Below, one piece after another: positions 1 through 10,988 of a stretch of DNA of 64,000 nt (the first letter of the stretch is position 1; the number at the start of each line of letters is the position of its first letter). The notes under the pieces are model-generated. The model was given only the letters and a program-made list of their open reading frames with translations. It did not search any database and had not been told where the DNA came from. A program made the translations under genes and the position numbers. The DNA lies in the NCBI GenBank assembly GCA_951799425.1, contig OX637399.1:35499701-35563700 (forward strand), read 5' to 3'. The DNA comes from Ilex aquifolium. Its lineage: Eukaryota > Streptophyta > Magnoliopsida > Aquifoliales > Aquifoliaceae.

Positions 1-632
1 TGTATAACAAAAATGTAGGGTTGTTAAATTACAGCCACACATCAAGCATGGGATTGCTTTGAGATACAAGGTTTTGCTGCCAATGTATGGATGTGATGCA
101 GTTTAAGTTGCCTTCAGTCCTCGTTACTTGCAAGTCGCTTGTAGAATTACACCTTAAACAAAAGTTTTCTGTAATATTTCCTAGCTATGTTTATTTTCCG
201 AATCTCAAAGTTCTCCAGTTTTCTGTTATGGACCCAAGGGAGAGCATAAATCAGAGTTTTTTTTGTGGATTCCCTATGCTTGAGAGTTTGATCATAGATG
301 TTTTCGTAAGTGAGGGTACTGAAGCATTAATTGATATCAGTGCCCCTAAGTTGAGAAAGTTGAAGATTATATACGCGGATGAGTTTGATGATATTTCCAT
401 TGGACACAATATTAAGGTTTTGATAAATGCACCAAATCTTGAACACCTTATTATTGACACTCGGTGTGGCCCTTTGTATTTGATAAAGAATCTGTCCTCC
501 TCTTTGGTGAGAGTAGAAATTAATGTTGAGCTGGTCTATTTCGATGTAGATGATACTTCTAACCGTTTACTTGTTCTTTTGAAAGAACTATCTGATGTAA
601 AGCATCTGGTGTTATTTGATCAAACTATGAGG
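1..632 (+). pseudogene. F-box/FBD-type LRR protein, exon fragment
   Basis: This reads as the leucine-rich middle of a plant F-box/LRR (FBD-type) protein, a family of SCF ubiquitin-ligase substrate receptors. Visible family patterns include LPSVLVTCKSLVELHL, FPNLKVLQF, FPMLESLIID, APKLRKLKI and APNLEHLIID, spaced like the LRR_2 repeats. The open frame runs from 87 and is closed upstream by TGA at 60-62. The family-like residues before it (WIALRYK-like, about 52-75) lie in another frame, so there is a frameshift near 80-100. The reading ends at a good splice donor (GTAAGT, 633-638), after which retroelement sequence starts. No F-box is in the window, so the 5' part would lie outside. Probably a fragment or pseudogene, but a live gene with a different exon structure is possible. 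Confidence 0.6.
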
Positions 633-714
633 GTAAGTTTACAGTACCGATTATATGTGTGTCTATTTGTATATGCCTTGAGTGGCCGGGTAAAATTGAG
701 TGAAGAATAGAGAA

Positions 715-1559
715 AAACACTACAAATGAAGTAAAGTCTAAAGCTCAAATTTGTGAGCTTGAAGAAGAGAATGAGTCTCTTCTTGATGGAGTGGGTTTCT
801 TATAGAGAGTGTGTCATGAGCTTGTAAAGTCAAAGAAGATTCTTAAGTTTAAATGTGTTAAACTAGATAAAGATCTTCATGAATGAAATAAACTCTGTAA
901 AAGACTACTCCTAAGCAATGAAAAGCTTGATAGAATGTTGTCTACGAGAAAAAGCATAGGTGACAAGCGTGGTCTAGGCTACAGACATGAACACCACTAA
1001 CACTTCTTTCAAGATCGTGTTTATGAAGAGTAATCCCAACCCATCACCCCCACGAGTGAACACTAGTCCATCAAAGACTAAATATGGTATGGGTAAGAAC
1101 TTAAAGAAGCCAGTTATTAAGAAAATCCAAGCCAATCATGATTTGTATTTTATTTGTGGAGAACATGATCATCATAGTAGACATTGTATGAAAGATAGAG
1201 ATGTCTTAAACAAAAAGTTCTTGCATCTAGCTAACCAATCCAAGGGTTTAAACAACCAAGTCATGAATTTTTCTAAGCTTTTGGAAAGGTCAAGTGAGTC
1301 CAAGCATAGTCATGCATTATCATCCAAAGGGCCACATGCTAGAGTGCATAAAACTCCTTCCACTCCCAAGGTCAAGATTGATCTACATATATCCGGAGAA
1401 AAGAGAGTTAGTTGTCCTCCGCTCATTCCTCGACCAAACCCGAGTCTTTGGAAGGGAAAACAAGTTTGGATGACTATGGAGGACTTTGAGAGGCTCACCG
1501 TCTCAACCAAGTTAGATGCCCAGAGTGTTTCTATCAAGGTCAAGTCACCTAAGAAGTAG
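715..1559 (+). pseudogene. Degenerate LTR-retroelement gag-like region with broken zinc knuckle
   Basis: From about 725 a frame encodes a charged helical stretch (ICELEEENESLL, then LDRMLSTRKSIGDKRGLGY) typical of the gag part of plant copia-like polyproteins. It is interrupted by TAG and TGA stops. A shifted frame from 987 continues through FICGEHDHHSRHC to the stop at 1557-1559. That stretch matches a CX2CX4HX4C zinc knuckle except that the first Cys is Tyr. The 190-residue tail is basic and Ser/Pro-rich. Two stops, a frameshift and a lost zinc ligand mark it as dead. It probably belongs to the same old plus-strand element as the sequences at 3195-4095 and 13035-13770. Confidence 0.55.
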
Positions 1560-3180
1560 GTGTAGTGAATAATATGGACCTAAGTGTATCATTCATGCAA
1601 TGCATCAAACACCCTAGAGTCATACATTATATATATATTTGCTTTGTTTTCTTATAAGAAAAACTAAAAACAATAGAAATTGAATACCCAAAAAAAAAAA
1701 AAATTGATGTCAAGTTTGACATTCTTTTTATGATTTATGGTAAATGCTTTATTTTTTCTTTATTGTTGCATGTTTGTGCATATTTTTTTGTTTATATGTT
1801 ATTTGAAAAATAAAAAAAAAATGGAATAAGAAAAAAGCAAAAAGTGTTTTTGTTTTTCTTTGTTAATCATATTAATCATACTTTGGTTTGATTTGAAATG
1901 TATCCATCCTTCAATCAAAGTTTTGTGAATTGCTATGAGATCTAGAGAATTTAGTGGTTATAAATCATAATGTATGATCCTTAAACCAATTCTATTTTGC
2001 CCTAGTGTGCTTGGATTAAGTGTTTTTTTGTGAAAATTCATAAAACTAAATGCATGCCAACCATTCACCTTCATACTTAGGAGTCTTGCTAGTTTAAATG
2101 ATTAATGACCTTACATGACTCTAAGTATTGGTGATAGGTGAACACATGGATAAATGTTAGTAAAATTCAATTCCTTGAAAGATGCTAAAGAGCCAAATGT
2201 GCAAAAAGAGTCCAAGGAGGCCAAATTTGAAAAGGTGAGACATAAAGGAATGACTAAAAATAATTACACTTGAATTGTTGAGAGTACTTATGTTTAATGA
2301 TCATTACTCATTTGTAAAGGTCAAAGAGCTCATGCTATACATGTTTAGAAGCATATTTGTAAATATACGGAATTCACAATCGTGCTAATTGAAGCTATAT
2401 GAGTAAAAATGATAAAAGATAGAGGGAGTGCCCAAAAGAGAAAATGATTAGGATACTCACTAACTGGTCATGTATTTACTTAGACGATGTATTAGGATTT
2501 CATGTAGAGATTTATTAATGATTTGACCTAGATGGAATCCTAATTGTGTCGCGGTTTGGTTTCACACACGTTGCACATGAATTGATCAAAGATGCAAAAT
2601 TTGAACACGCATGAATGAAATTGAACTAAGTGAGAGGTCATTGCTCTAGGATGCATGAAAATTTAATTCTACATTCTTTAATATGCCTTAAAGTAGTGTG
2701 CTAAATGATGAAATTTGGATGGACATACTTTATTGATAATATGTGTGATGTTCATGATCGATGCTTTTGTGTAGTTAATGATTTAATTAAAAATTGCATT
2801 ACATTTGCATCCATATTTCATCAATGCATGTGCATTTAGTTGCATTTAGGTTGTGTACACATCCATGCATATTTTTGAGGCTCAGATGAGTTATTAGAGG
2901 AGATAGAGTGGTATAAAAAAACATAGGTCAGGAAGCAGAACATCACAACTTCAGGGATTGCTCAAGCGAGCTCCCAAACCGCTCGAGCGGTCTATGCAGA
3001 TCTCAGCAAGTTTTAAAGGCGGGATTTTTACATTTTAACACTCAGTTTTCCCACTTCACACACGAGCCCACCTCTCATCTTGTATACCCATGGCTAACCT
3101 ATGTTCCTAAACATATTTTAGAGTGATTTTGAGTGCATTCCAACTTTAGATTTGTGTTCTTCACTTGATTTTGCACATTA
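1560..3180. other. Non-coding spacer, probably inside the old retroelement
   Basis: About 1.6 kb of AT-rich sequence with no convincing frame on either strand. It contains poly-A and poly-T runs and a short GC-richer patch at 2930-3020 with GCTCGAGCGG-like repeats. The last part (3040-3190) leads into the transposase-like remnant. I see no gene here. Confidence 0.4.
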
Positions 3181-3194
3181 TCACCGTTTTATTT

Positions 3195-3790
3195 GGGAAA
3201 ATGCCACCAAGAGCTGAGAAGAGAGCTCGGGTCCGAGGATTTTATGAAAGGAGCCAATTCTAGAATGCTCACTACCGTGATTTGTATAAGAGACAATTTT
3301 CTTCATAGCCTGTGATGGTGGAACGGGGCGTGAACTTCGATGGGTAAGTAATACTTCTATCCTATTGAATTTCAAGCCGAGAGGGTGGATCTGAGTTGTT
3401 TGTAGCTCTTGAGTCAGCTAATGAGACTATATTGAGGGAGTTTTATGCACGTCCTCGGAATATTAGTGTAGAACACGAGCATTTCACTATATATATCTGA
3501 GGTATGTTATTTGAGTTCTCTGCTGACCTGATTGCCACCACCCTCCATTTACTCCATGTACCTAATGACACATTTAGGCATAGACATGTTGAGTCAGTAC
3601 CGAGGCTTAGCAATGTTGCGTTCGAGTTGTATAGGGCTCCTTGTCCTAACTGGTGGAATCGCTCACTGTGGTTTCATAAGGATTTTTTCAAAGGAATATT
3701 GGATGATTAATTTGATTACCAATTACAATATTGACCTGAAAACTCATGTGGCACGACATATACTTCAGAATGCTAGATTTATTGATTAGG
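3195..3790 (+). pseudogene. Remnant of the 'putative plant transposon protein' (Transposase_32-like) domain
   Basis: Broken frames on the plus strand give PPRAEKRARVRGFYERSQF, then MVERGVNFDG, EFYARPRNISVEHEHFTIYI and MLFEFSADLIATTLHLLHVP. These resemble the plant retroelement-associated domain with the patterns 'ERG..', 'REFYAN' and 'VRG..V.F....IN.LL..P'. Stops and shifts interrupt every part, so it is not translatable. It is followed by an Asp-rich tail (DDDDDDDEV near 3790-3815) of the kind seen at the end of such ORFs. Assignment is by pattern only; a profile search against Transposase_32 would decide it. Confidence 0.4.
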
Positions 3791-4095
3791 ATGATGATGA
3801 TGATGACGATGAGGTATAGCCTGATGGTGGAGATGATGCGACCACAAGAGTTACTTAGGAGACTTTATTATAGGACCATATGAGAGTTTTTATGAGTGTT
3901 ATTTATTCATGGTCTGTACTTAAAGTATTCTATTTTTTTCTTGTTGACTTTTCCTTTTTTTATTTTTATTTTTGCACTTGTTTGTTATTTTTCATTTGTT
4001 GTGACGTATTCTTAGTTAGATACTATTTGATGCTTTATCGTTTGAGACTTTGAGTTAAGTGTCATGTTTGTTCTTTATTTTACTTACATGCTTAT

Positions 4096-6116
4096 TGTCA
4101 TGTCCCATCCCGGTCTCCCAAGGATGAGACGCGACTAAATCTTTGATACACCTGTTTACATATATATAATCTAGATAATAAAATACTAATTAATCCCACA
4201 GGTGCAAAAATATCACCCATCACCTTAGTCCATAAGCATGATAGTAAACCTGTCCCATAACCTGTACCAAATATAATACATGTACCAACTGTTTGTTTCC
4301 AATGTTATAGACAGATACAAAATCTCACACCCACATAGCATACATCACAAAGTATGCCTGTTGAGTCTGTTTACAAATATATACTATTAACCTGTTATAA
4401 TACTCTCTCATTTAACGTAATATACAACCCAACAAATAATTATATAGTTCCTCAACCTGTATCATTTACTCATTTAAAACTAAGTACCTAACGAACATAA
4501 TATCATACTAACGTTATACAAAACTCAACCGATTTGACAGTGGACTGATCTGTGTCTCCCTCTCTTGTACTTGAAAAGGAGAAGCTATAGGGGTGTGAGC
4601 TAAACCACGCGCTCAGTGAGTATACATGCCTTATATGCAATGAAAATAATAATAATACACAAAAGTAGGTAAATACTATGTAAATACACGTATCAAACAA
4701 CAACATCAATCAAATTCCAAAGAATTCACAAGCTACAACACAAATCCATACTACCGCTCATCGGGTAATTGATCTCACATGGATTCGTGTCTCCTGAACC
4801 TCCCGGGAACACCACAGTGATAGCACACCACTGCACGCCCAGTGATCAGGCATCGACACCCCTGTCTCAAACAGTGCGCCACATTCCACAATACACAATA
4901 CACAATATAAAGCATCATCCAATCACATAAGCACATAGCACATAATCCTGGAGAAATGCTATTAAATTATATCAACTAACATTATCTTATAATAGCATTT
5001 TCAAAACATATAAAGATATACACCCACCTCAAATATACCGATCTACGGCTCTTCGGTTCTATCGGTGGATCTTCCCGGTGTTATCGTATTAATTCCAACC
5101 CCAGCTGTTTCACCCGTTGCACCTAACACATTCGTAATTACAATATCAATATGTTTATCACATTTACATACACTAATGCATGCAAAATAATGCACCCAAA
5201 GTGCCCCGGAATCCCGGTTACCGCACTGTTCACTCACATACTCCCTAACTCATGCAAATCAGGCCTTTAATTGAAACCTTAAACACCCAATTTCACTCCC
5301 AAAATTTTGGTTTCAACCTAGCCCACGAAATGCATCTCGAACGTCTCAAATGGTAATTTTTCACACTTTTATCACATTTAATTTAATACCCATTTGAAAC
5401 CTATCTTTAACGGCCTATTAATTATGCTAAATACACTTAATTTAAACTCACAAAAATATGTTTTGAAATTAAACTAAAACAGTCCATACATAAAATTAAC
5501 TACAACAGTTCATGAAATTAAATTAAAACAGTCACTAGTTCCAAATAAAACAGCCCACATAATTACGTACATACTAAAATTAATACACATACTTAACATT
5601 TATCTCACATACCACACTCTAAAATGAACACACACACACACCCTTACCTTCTTCTTGTTTCCTTCTTATTTTTGGTTTGGCATGGAGTCCCCCATGTTCC
5701 TCTTTCTTTCTTTCTTCTTTCCTCTTTTTTTTTTTTTTCTTTGTTCTTCCTCTCCTTTACTCTCCCTCACTCACGGTTTCTTATAACCAGAACACACACA
5801 CACACACACACTTGTTTGTCTTTTAAAATACATTCACTTTACTACACTTAGTCAAACACACACACACACACGTCACACACCCACACATGCACTTAATCCT
5901 TTAAAATGACCCACCACCATATATTTGACACATGTGTAAAAATATCTCATCAAACTTTAATAATTCCGCTTGTCTCCCACTAAATTCTTAAGTGATTTTA
6001 AAATTAACCCAATACTATTTTCGTACACAAAATTCTATCTAATAAGTAATTTCGCATAATTACAATTGTCCACATAATTATGCTAATATGCATGCAATGC
6101 ATGATCGGGTCTCACA
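4096..6116 (-). repeat. 3' LTR of the Ty3/gypsy element
   Basis: Left terminal repeat, which is the 3' LTR for the minus-strand element. It begins TGTCATGTCCC and ends GGGTCTCACA and aligns along its full length with 10989-13034. It contains CA/CACAC microsatellites (about 5625-5640, 5790-5812 and 5858-5872) and a long TTTC/T tract (5700-5760). Short frames inside it are low-complexity shadows. Confidence 0.95.
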
Positions 6117-6130
6117 ACTCTCCCCTACTA
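6117..6130 (-). other. Polypurine tract of the gypsy element
   Basis: Read on the minus strand this is TAGTAGGGGAGAGT, purine-rich and directly against the 3' LTR edge at 6116, where plus-strand DNA synthesis would be primed. Confidence 0.8.
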
Positions 6131-6159
6131 ATAAGAATTTCGTCCTCGAAATTACTTAC

Positions 6160-6543
6160 CTGGATTAAACAAATGAGGATATCGAGCCTGTATACTTTCC
6201 TCAATCTCCCAGGTTGCTTCCTCTATTGAGTGACTTCGCCACAAAACCTTTACCAACGGTATCGTCTTCGTGCGTAATACTTTCTCTTTCCTGTCCAGAA
6301 TTTGAACCGGCTGCTCCACATAAGTTAAATCCCGGCTAACTCCATCGGTTCTTAAGTCAACACATGTGATGGGTTAGGCAAGTATTTTCGTAACATTGAA
6401 ACATGGAATACATCATGCAACCTGGACAACTCCATTGGTAATTTCAACCAATATGCAACAGCTCCAATTCGCTCTACGATGCTGTACGGACCAATGTACC
6501 TAGGAGCTAACTTCCCTTTCCTGCCAAAACGAATAACCCCTTT
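6160..6543 (-). pseudogene. Gypsy integrase C-terminus with chromodomain-like tail
   Basis: Continues the integrase frame after a TAG that replaces the expected Trp codon (RVSP then stop, then KGVIRFGRKGKLAPRYIGP). The next patterns are IVERIGAVAYWLKLP and LHDVFHVSMLRKYLP. After a frameshift the reading is DLTYVEQPVQILDRKEKVLR and then IPLVKVLWRSHSIEEATWE, ending near FEDEI just before the polypurine tract. The last part is the chromodomain-like module of plant chromoviruses, thought to guide integration to heterochromatin. It could not be expressed as a fused protein without repairing the stop and the shift. Confidence 0.8.
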
Positions 6544-7278
6544 CTAAGGTGATACCCGTAAGAATACTCGATCACCCTTCTCAAATTCCAAGTCACGACG
6601 CCGATTATTTGCATAACTTTTATGCCTGCACTGTGCCCTCCGTAAGTTCTCCTGTATGACTTTAATCTGATCAGTGGTCATCTGCACAATCTCTGGACCC
6701 AATAACTTTCTCTCACCCACTTCACTCCAGCACACTGGGGTTCTACACTTTCTCTCATACAAAGCTTCATATGGTGCCATCTCAATCGAACTCTGATAAC
6801 TATTATTATAAGCAAATTCAACTAACGACAAATATTCATCCCAGTTACCTCTAAGGTCCATGACACAAGCTCTCAACATGTCCTCCAATGTCTGAATAGT
6901 ACGCTCTGACTGTCCATCTGTTTGTGGGTGGAATGTTGTACTAAACTTCAAAGTAGTGCCCAACGCAGTCTGTAAGCTAGGCCAAAACCTCGAAGTAAAA
7001 CGTGGATCCCTGTCAGAGACAATAGATACAGGTACACCATGCAGTCTCACAATCTCATCAATGTACAATCTAGCTAGCCTGTCAAGAGAATAGGACATCT
7101 TAACAACTAGAAAATGAGCAGACTTCGTCAACCTATCCACTATTACCCAAATAACATCATGTCTTTTCTGCGTACGGGGCAAATTACTCACAAAATTCAT
7201 AGTGATGTGCTCCCACTTCCATTCGGGAATCGGTAGAGGATGCAATAACCTGGCTGGTCTCTGATGCTCCGCCTTCAC
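6544..7278 (-). pseudogene. Gypsy integrase catalytic core
   Basis: A 244-codon open stretch encoding the retroviral-type integrase core. It opens with HPLPIPEWKWEHITMNF, then VIVDRLTKSAHFL (first catalytic Asp), IVSDRDPRFTSRFW (second Asp), TTFHPQTDGQSERTIQTLED (catalytic Glu) and the conserved LVEFAYNNSYQSSI. It lies in the same frame as the RT/RNase H segment, separated only by a TAG where CAG (Gln) is expected after CLVCQ. All three DDE residues are still present although the polyprotein is broken on both sides. Confidence 0.93.
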
Positions 7279-8658
7279 CTACTGACATACCAAACATCGA
7301 GCCACAAACTCAGCTATCTCTCGTTTCATCCCATACCACCAATAATGCTCTTTCAAGTCACGATACAATTTTGTACTTCCTGGATGCATAGCATATGCTG
7401 AACTGTGTGCTTCCTCTAAAATCTCTCTTTTTAACCCTGCATCGTTAGGTACACATAACCGAGAACCAAATAACAAAACATCAGCACTGTCAACAATAAA
7501 ATCAGTCTTCACCCCAATCTTCACATCTTTCTTCAATTTCTCAATCTGGAGATCATACTGTTGTGCCTCTTTGATCCTATCCACCAGCACTGGTCTCAAA
7601 GTCAGCGTAGCAAGTAAAGCTGTAGTCTCTCCTATTCCCAACTGCACCCTCAAAGATTTCAAATCCACAAAGAAACCCCTCCGAATCACTCGTAAACTAG
7701 CCAATCTGTCTGATGATTTTCGACTCAAAGCATCTGCCACAACATTTGCTTTCCCTGGCTGGTAATGAATAATGCAGTCATAATCCTTTATAAGCTCAAT
7801 CCAGCGCCGCTGCCTCAGGTTCAACTCTTTCTGGGTGAACAGATATTTCAAACTCTGGTGATCTGTATAAATCTCACAGGTAACCCCATATAGAAAATGT
7901 CTCCACAATCTCAATGCAAATACAATAGCTGCAAGTTCCAAATCGTGGGTAGGATAATTACACTCATGTGGTTTTAGCTGTCTGGAGGCATAAGCTACCA
8001 CTCTACCGTGCTGCATCAACACACAACCTAAACCTTGATGTGAGGCATCACTATAAACCACGAACCCATCACTACCTGACGGAATGGTCAATACCGGTGC
8101 AGTCGTCAATCGGGTCTTTAGCTCCTGAAAACTCTGCTCACATCTATCAGACCACTCAAACTTCACACCTTTCCAAGTCAATTGGGTCAGAGGCATAGCT
8201 ATAATGGAAAATTTTTGTACAAACCTCCGATAGTAACCTGCCAAACCCAGGAAACTCCGAATCTCTGTCACTGTCCTCGGTCTCTCCCAGTTAACTACAG
8301 TATCAATCTTAGGTGGGTCAACACATACACCATCACCAGAAACTACATGCCCTAAAAACATAACCCTGTCCAACCAAAACTCACATTTACTGAATTTGGC
8401 AAATAAGTGTCTATCCCTCAATATTTGCAGTACCACCCTCAAATGTTGCATATGCTCCTCTTCACTACGGGAGTATATCAATATATCATCAATAAACACT
8501 ATCACAAATGAATCAAGATATGTCTGGAATATTCGGTTCATCAAATCCATAAATACAGTAGGAGCATTAGTCACACCAAAAGGCGTCACCAGAAACTCAT
8601 AATGTCCATACCTGGTCCGAAAAGCAGTCTTCGATATATCACTATCCTTTACTTTCAA
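7279..8658 (-). pseudogene. Gypsy reverse transcriptase palm, RNase H and integrase zinc finger
   Basis: A 459-codon open stretch. The RT palm shows [17 protein letters not shown] and the catalytic box [13 protein letters not shown] (YIDD-type, here FIDD). RNase H follows ([52 protein letters not shown]). The C-terminal part holds the HHCC integrase zinc finger ([17 protein letters not shown], then CLVCQ). The frame is shared with the RT N-terminal part upstream and the integrase core downstream; single stop codons break the joins. Catalytic motifs look intact, so decay is mainly by nonsense changes. Confidence 0.95.
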
Positions 8659-8712
8659 CTGATGATATCCTGACCAAAGATCAATCTTTGAAAATACTCT
8701 AGCACCCTGTAG

Positions 8713-8988
8713 CTAGTCCAACAAATCATCGATACGCGGCAATGGATACTTGTTTCGGATAGTCACCTTATTCAGCTGTCTGTAATCAATACATAACCTC
8801 ATAGTGCCATCTTTCTTCTTTACGAATAATACTGGTGCACGCCAAGGAGATACACTAGGCCGTATGAATTCCCGATCCAACAAATCCTGTAACTGTACTT
8901 TAAGTTCCTTCAATACAGCTGGAGCCATCCTGTATGGAGTCATGGATATAGGACTGGTTCCTAGCACAAGCTCAATCGCAAATTCCAT
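8713..8988 (-). pseudogene. Gypsy reverse transcriptase fingers (N-terminal part)
   Basis: A 91-codon open stretch with [20 protein letters not shown] and [20 protein letters not shown], the conserved start of Ty3/gypsy RT. It ends at a TAG exactly where CAG (Gln) of the family motif LLDQLQGA is expected, then continues in frame as [20 protein letters not shown] to join the palm segment at 8658. Upstream the residues [13 protein letters not shown] lie in the same frame but are cut off by a TAA (expected Glu) near 9040. Confidence 0.93.
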
Positions 8989-9062
8989 TTCCCGATCAAC
9001 TGGTAACCCTGGTAACTCTTCCGGAAATACATCAGCGAATTAATTAACTACAAGAATATTCT

Positions 9063-9725
9063 TCAATTCAGGAGTGATCTCTGAGTATCTTTCACATAAG
9101 CCAAATATCCGTAGCATGCTTTCCTGAGTAATTTCCTGGCTTTGATTGCTGATATCAAATTCCTCGGCTCAGGGCGTCGCTCTCCAAAGAACCGAAACAA
9201 AGGAACATGTGGGATTCTAAATACTACTTCTTTACGAAAACAGTCAATAGTGGCATGATATGCAGACAACCAATCCATTCCTAAAATCAAATCAAAGTCC
9301 TGGAATTCAAAAGGTATTAGATCTGCAGGTAATTCTCTATCACCCACCTGTACTAGGCACTCCCTATATACTACCCTAGCCGTCACACAATCACCCGTGG
9401 GGGTAGCTATAGTCAATCCACAGTTTAACGGAGTAGGGGTTTTATTAGCATGCATGGAGAATGACAGTGATATAAATGAATGTGTGGCACCTGAATCTAT
9501 AAGTACTCGTGCCTGCTGACCAAAAATAGATACCATACCTGTAACCACATCCGGGGTCGCCTTAGCGTCTCGCTGGGTAAGTACAAAAACACGACCTCCA
9601 GCCTCCGGTCCGCTAGGTCCACTACCACCAACACTGCTACCTCCAGTGCCACCTCCAGTACTGCCCCCTCGTCCTCGACCTCTGCCACTCATTGCTCCTC
9701 GGGACACCGTAGATGCACTGCCCAT
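9063..9725 (-). pseudogene. Gypsy aspartic protease region
   Basis: A 220-codon open stretch with a Gly/Ser-rich linker (GRGRGRGG) and then the retropepsin active site in VLIDSGATHSFIS. The conserved DFDLILGMDWLSAYHATIDC follows. It is in frame with gag, from which it is separated by one TAG at 9749-9747. Its 3' end shifts frame relative to RT: the expected ITPELKN sequence continues in a different frame at about 9075, so protease and RT are no longer joined. Confidence 0.92.
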
Positions 9726-9746
9726 CGATGAGCTCTGGGTAGAGTA

Positions 9747-10808
9747 CTACGGACAATCTCTCTGCATATGTCCCTTCTGACCACATAAAAAACAACGCCG
9801 TGACATAGCAGGTCCTGATCCTCCCATAGGACAGTTCCGTACAATGTGTCCAGCCTGCCCGCAACGGTAACAAGTAACTGTACTCCCCCGAGTCTGTCCC
9901 ATCTCTCGACCTGGTGCAAATGAAGATGATCCACTCACTCCCTGTCCTCGACTCTGGGATGAGACTCCTGATTTCTTCTTACTTGCACCCTTTGGAAACA
10001 TTCCCTTCCAGGCTCTACTAAAGAAGCTTCCCTTGGAACCCTGTCCACTTGGCTCATATCTTCCCCTTTTTGCCTGTTCACTTACACTTTCCATTTCCTT
10101 CAAATCAGCTTCCACAATCAGGGCTTTGTTGTATAATTCTGAAAATGTTGTTAACTCAAGCATTGAAATACGAGATCTAACATTATAATTTAGCCCCATC
10201 TGGATTCTTCTGCATCTTTCCCCCTCATCTGCGACAACAGAAGGCATAAATCTGGATAAAGTATTAAATTTGCCCTCGTATTCCATCACTAACTGATTCC
10301 CCTGCTGCAGATGTAGGAATTCATTTTGTTTCTGGTATCGATAACTCGAGGGAAAATATTTCTTATCAAAAGCATCTGTAAACTGCCGCCATGTGGGAAT
10401 TCTAGGAACTAAATCGGTCTCCCCTTCAGTGCACACTGGCAACAACGTTCTCTCCATTGCCTCCCACCAATACTGGGCCTCCTCTGCTAGCATAAAAGTG
10501 GCCAACAATAATTTATCCTCCCCACCGACTCCCATTACCCTGAATATCTTTTCGATGCGTCGTAACCAATTCTCTGCTTCTAACGGACTCGCAGTTCCCG
10601 TAAATATTGGTGGATCAAGCTTTTTAAACTGCTCGTATAATGTACCCCTGTGTCTTACTAGTTCCACTCGCATTGTATGTTGCTCAAAGTACCTAGCTGC
10701 TGCTTCCCACAATTGTCTAGCTTCCCGATCACCTGGTTCCTCCTCTACATGGGGTCTTTTTCCCCTATCTCTAGCACGAGCATATGACCCTTCTCCCTCT
10801 CCCTCCAT
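9747..10808 (-). CDS. Gypsy gag (capsid and nucleocapsid), open reading frame intact
   Basis: A 353-codon frame starting at the first ATG after the primer binding site. It has a charged N-terminus (RDRGKRPHVEEEPGDREARQ) and a Retrotrans_gag capsid region (FTGTASPLEAENWLRRIEKI, then EEAQYWWEAM). A Ser/Gly-rich linker leads to two CCHC zinc knuckles, CYRCGQAGHIVRNCP and CFLCGQKGHMQRDCP, that bind RNA. The stop (TAG, 9749-9747) follows the second knuckle directly and is probably a mutated CAG, since plant chromoviruses usually encode gag-pol as one frame. This is the only long intact retroelement frame in the window; no evidence of expression can be read here. Confidence 0.9.
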   Translation of the reverse strand: MEGEGEGSYARARDRGKRPHVEEEPGDREARQLWEAAARYFEQHTMRVELVRHRGTLYEQFKKLDPPIFTGTASPLEAENWLRRIEKIFRVMGVGGEDKLLLATFMLAEEAQYWWEAMERTLLPVCTEGETDLVPRIPTWRQFTDAFDKKYFPSSYRYQKQNEFLHLQQGNQLVMEYEGKFNTLSRFMPSVVADEGERCRRIQMGLNYNVRSRISMLELTTFSELYNKALIVEADLKEMESVSEQAKRGRYEPSGQGSKGSFFSRAWKGMFPKGASKKKSGVSSQSRGQGVSGSSSFAPGREMGQTRGSTVTCYRCGQAGHIVRNCPMGGSGPAMSRRCFLCGQKGHMQRDCP

Positions 10809-10969
10809 GTATCACTGTAAAACATGTGAATATCGCATATGGGTAATGATAGCATGCAACACATATATTCCACACACTCACACGGACCTCTAACACCCCA
10901 CCTAAACAGACCCATCCCTAAGTCCACTGTCACACTAAACTCGACTCGACTATAGAATTATAAACTCTA

Positions 10970-10981
10970 GCTCTGATACCA
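10970..10981 (-). other. Primer binding site (initiator tRNA-Met)
   Basis: Minus-strand reading TGGTATCAGAGC, complementary to the 3' end of plant initiator tRNA-Met, 7 bases inside the 5' LTR. It fixes the element's orientation. Confidence 0.92.
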
Positions 10982-10988
10982 ACTTAAT

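Noticed and set aside
5624..5851. Plus-strand frames in both gypsy LTRs (also 12523-12822) with His/Thr and Phe/Leu runs
   Set aside because: They are translations of CA and TTTC microsatellites, antisense to the element.
7968..9043. Plus-strand frames antisense to gypsy pol (7968-8198, 8396-8602, 8804-9043)
   Set aside because: The minus-strand frames carry the conserved RT and RNase H motifs, so these are shadows.
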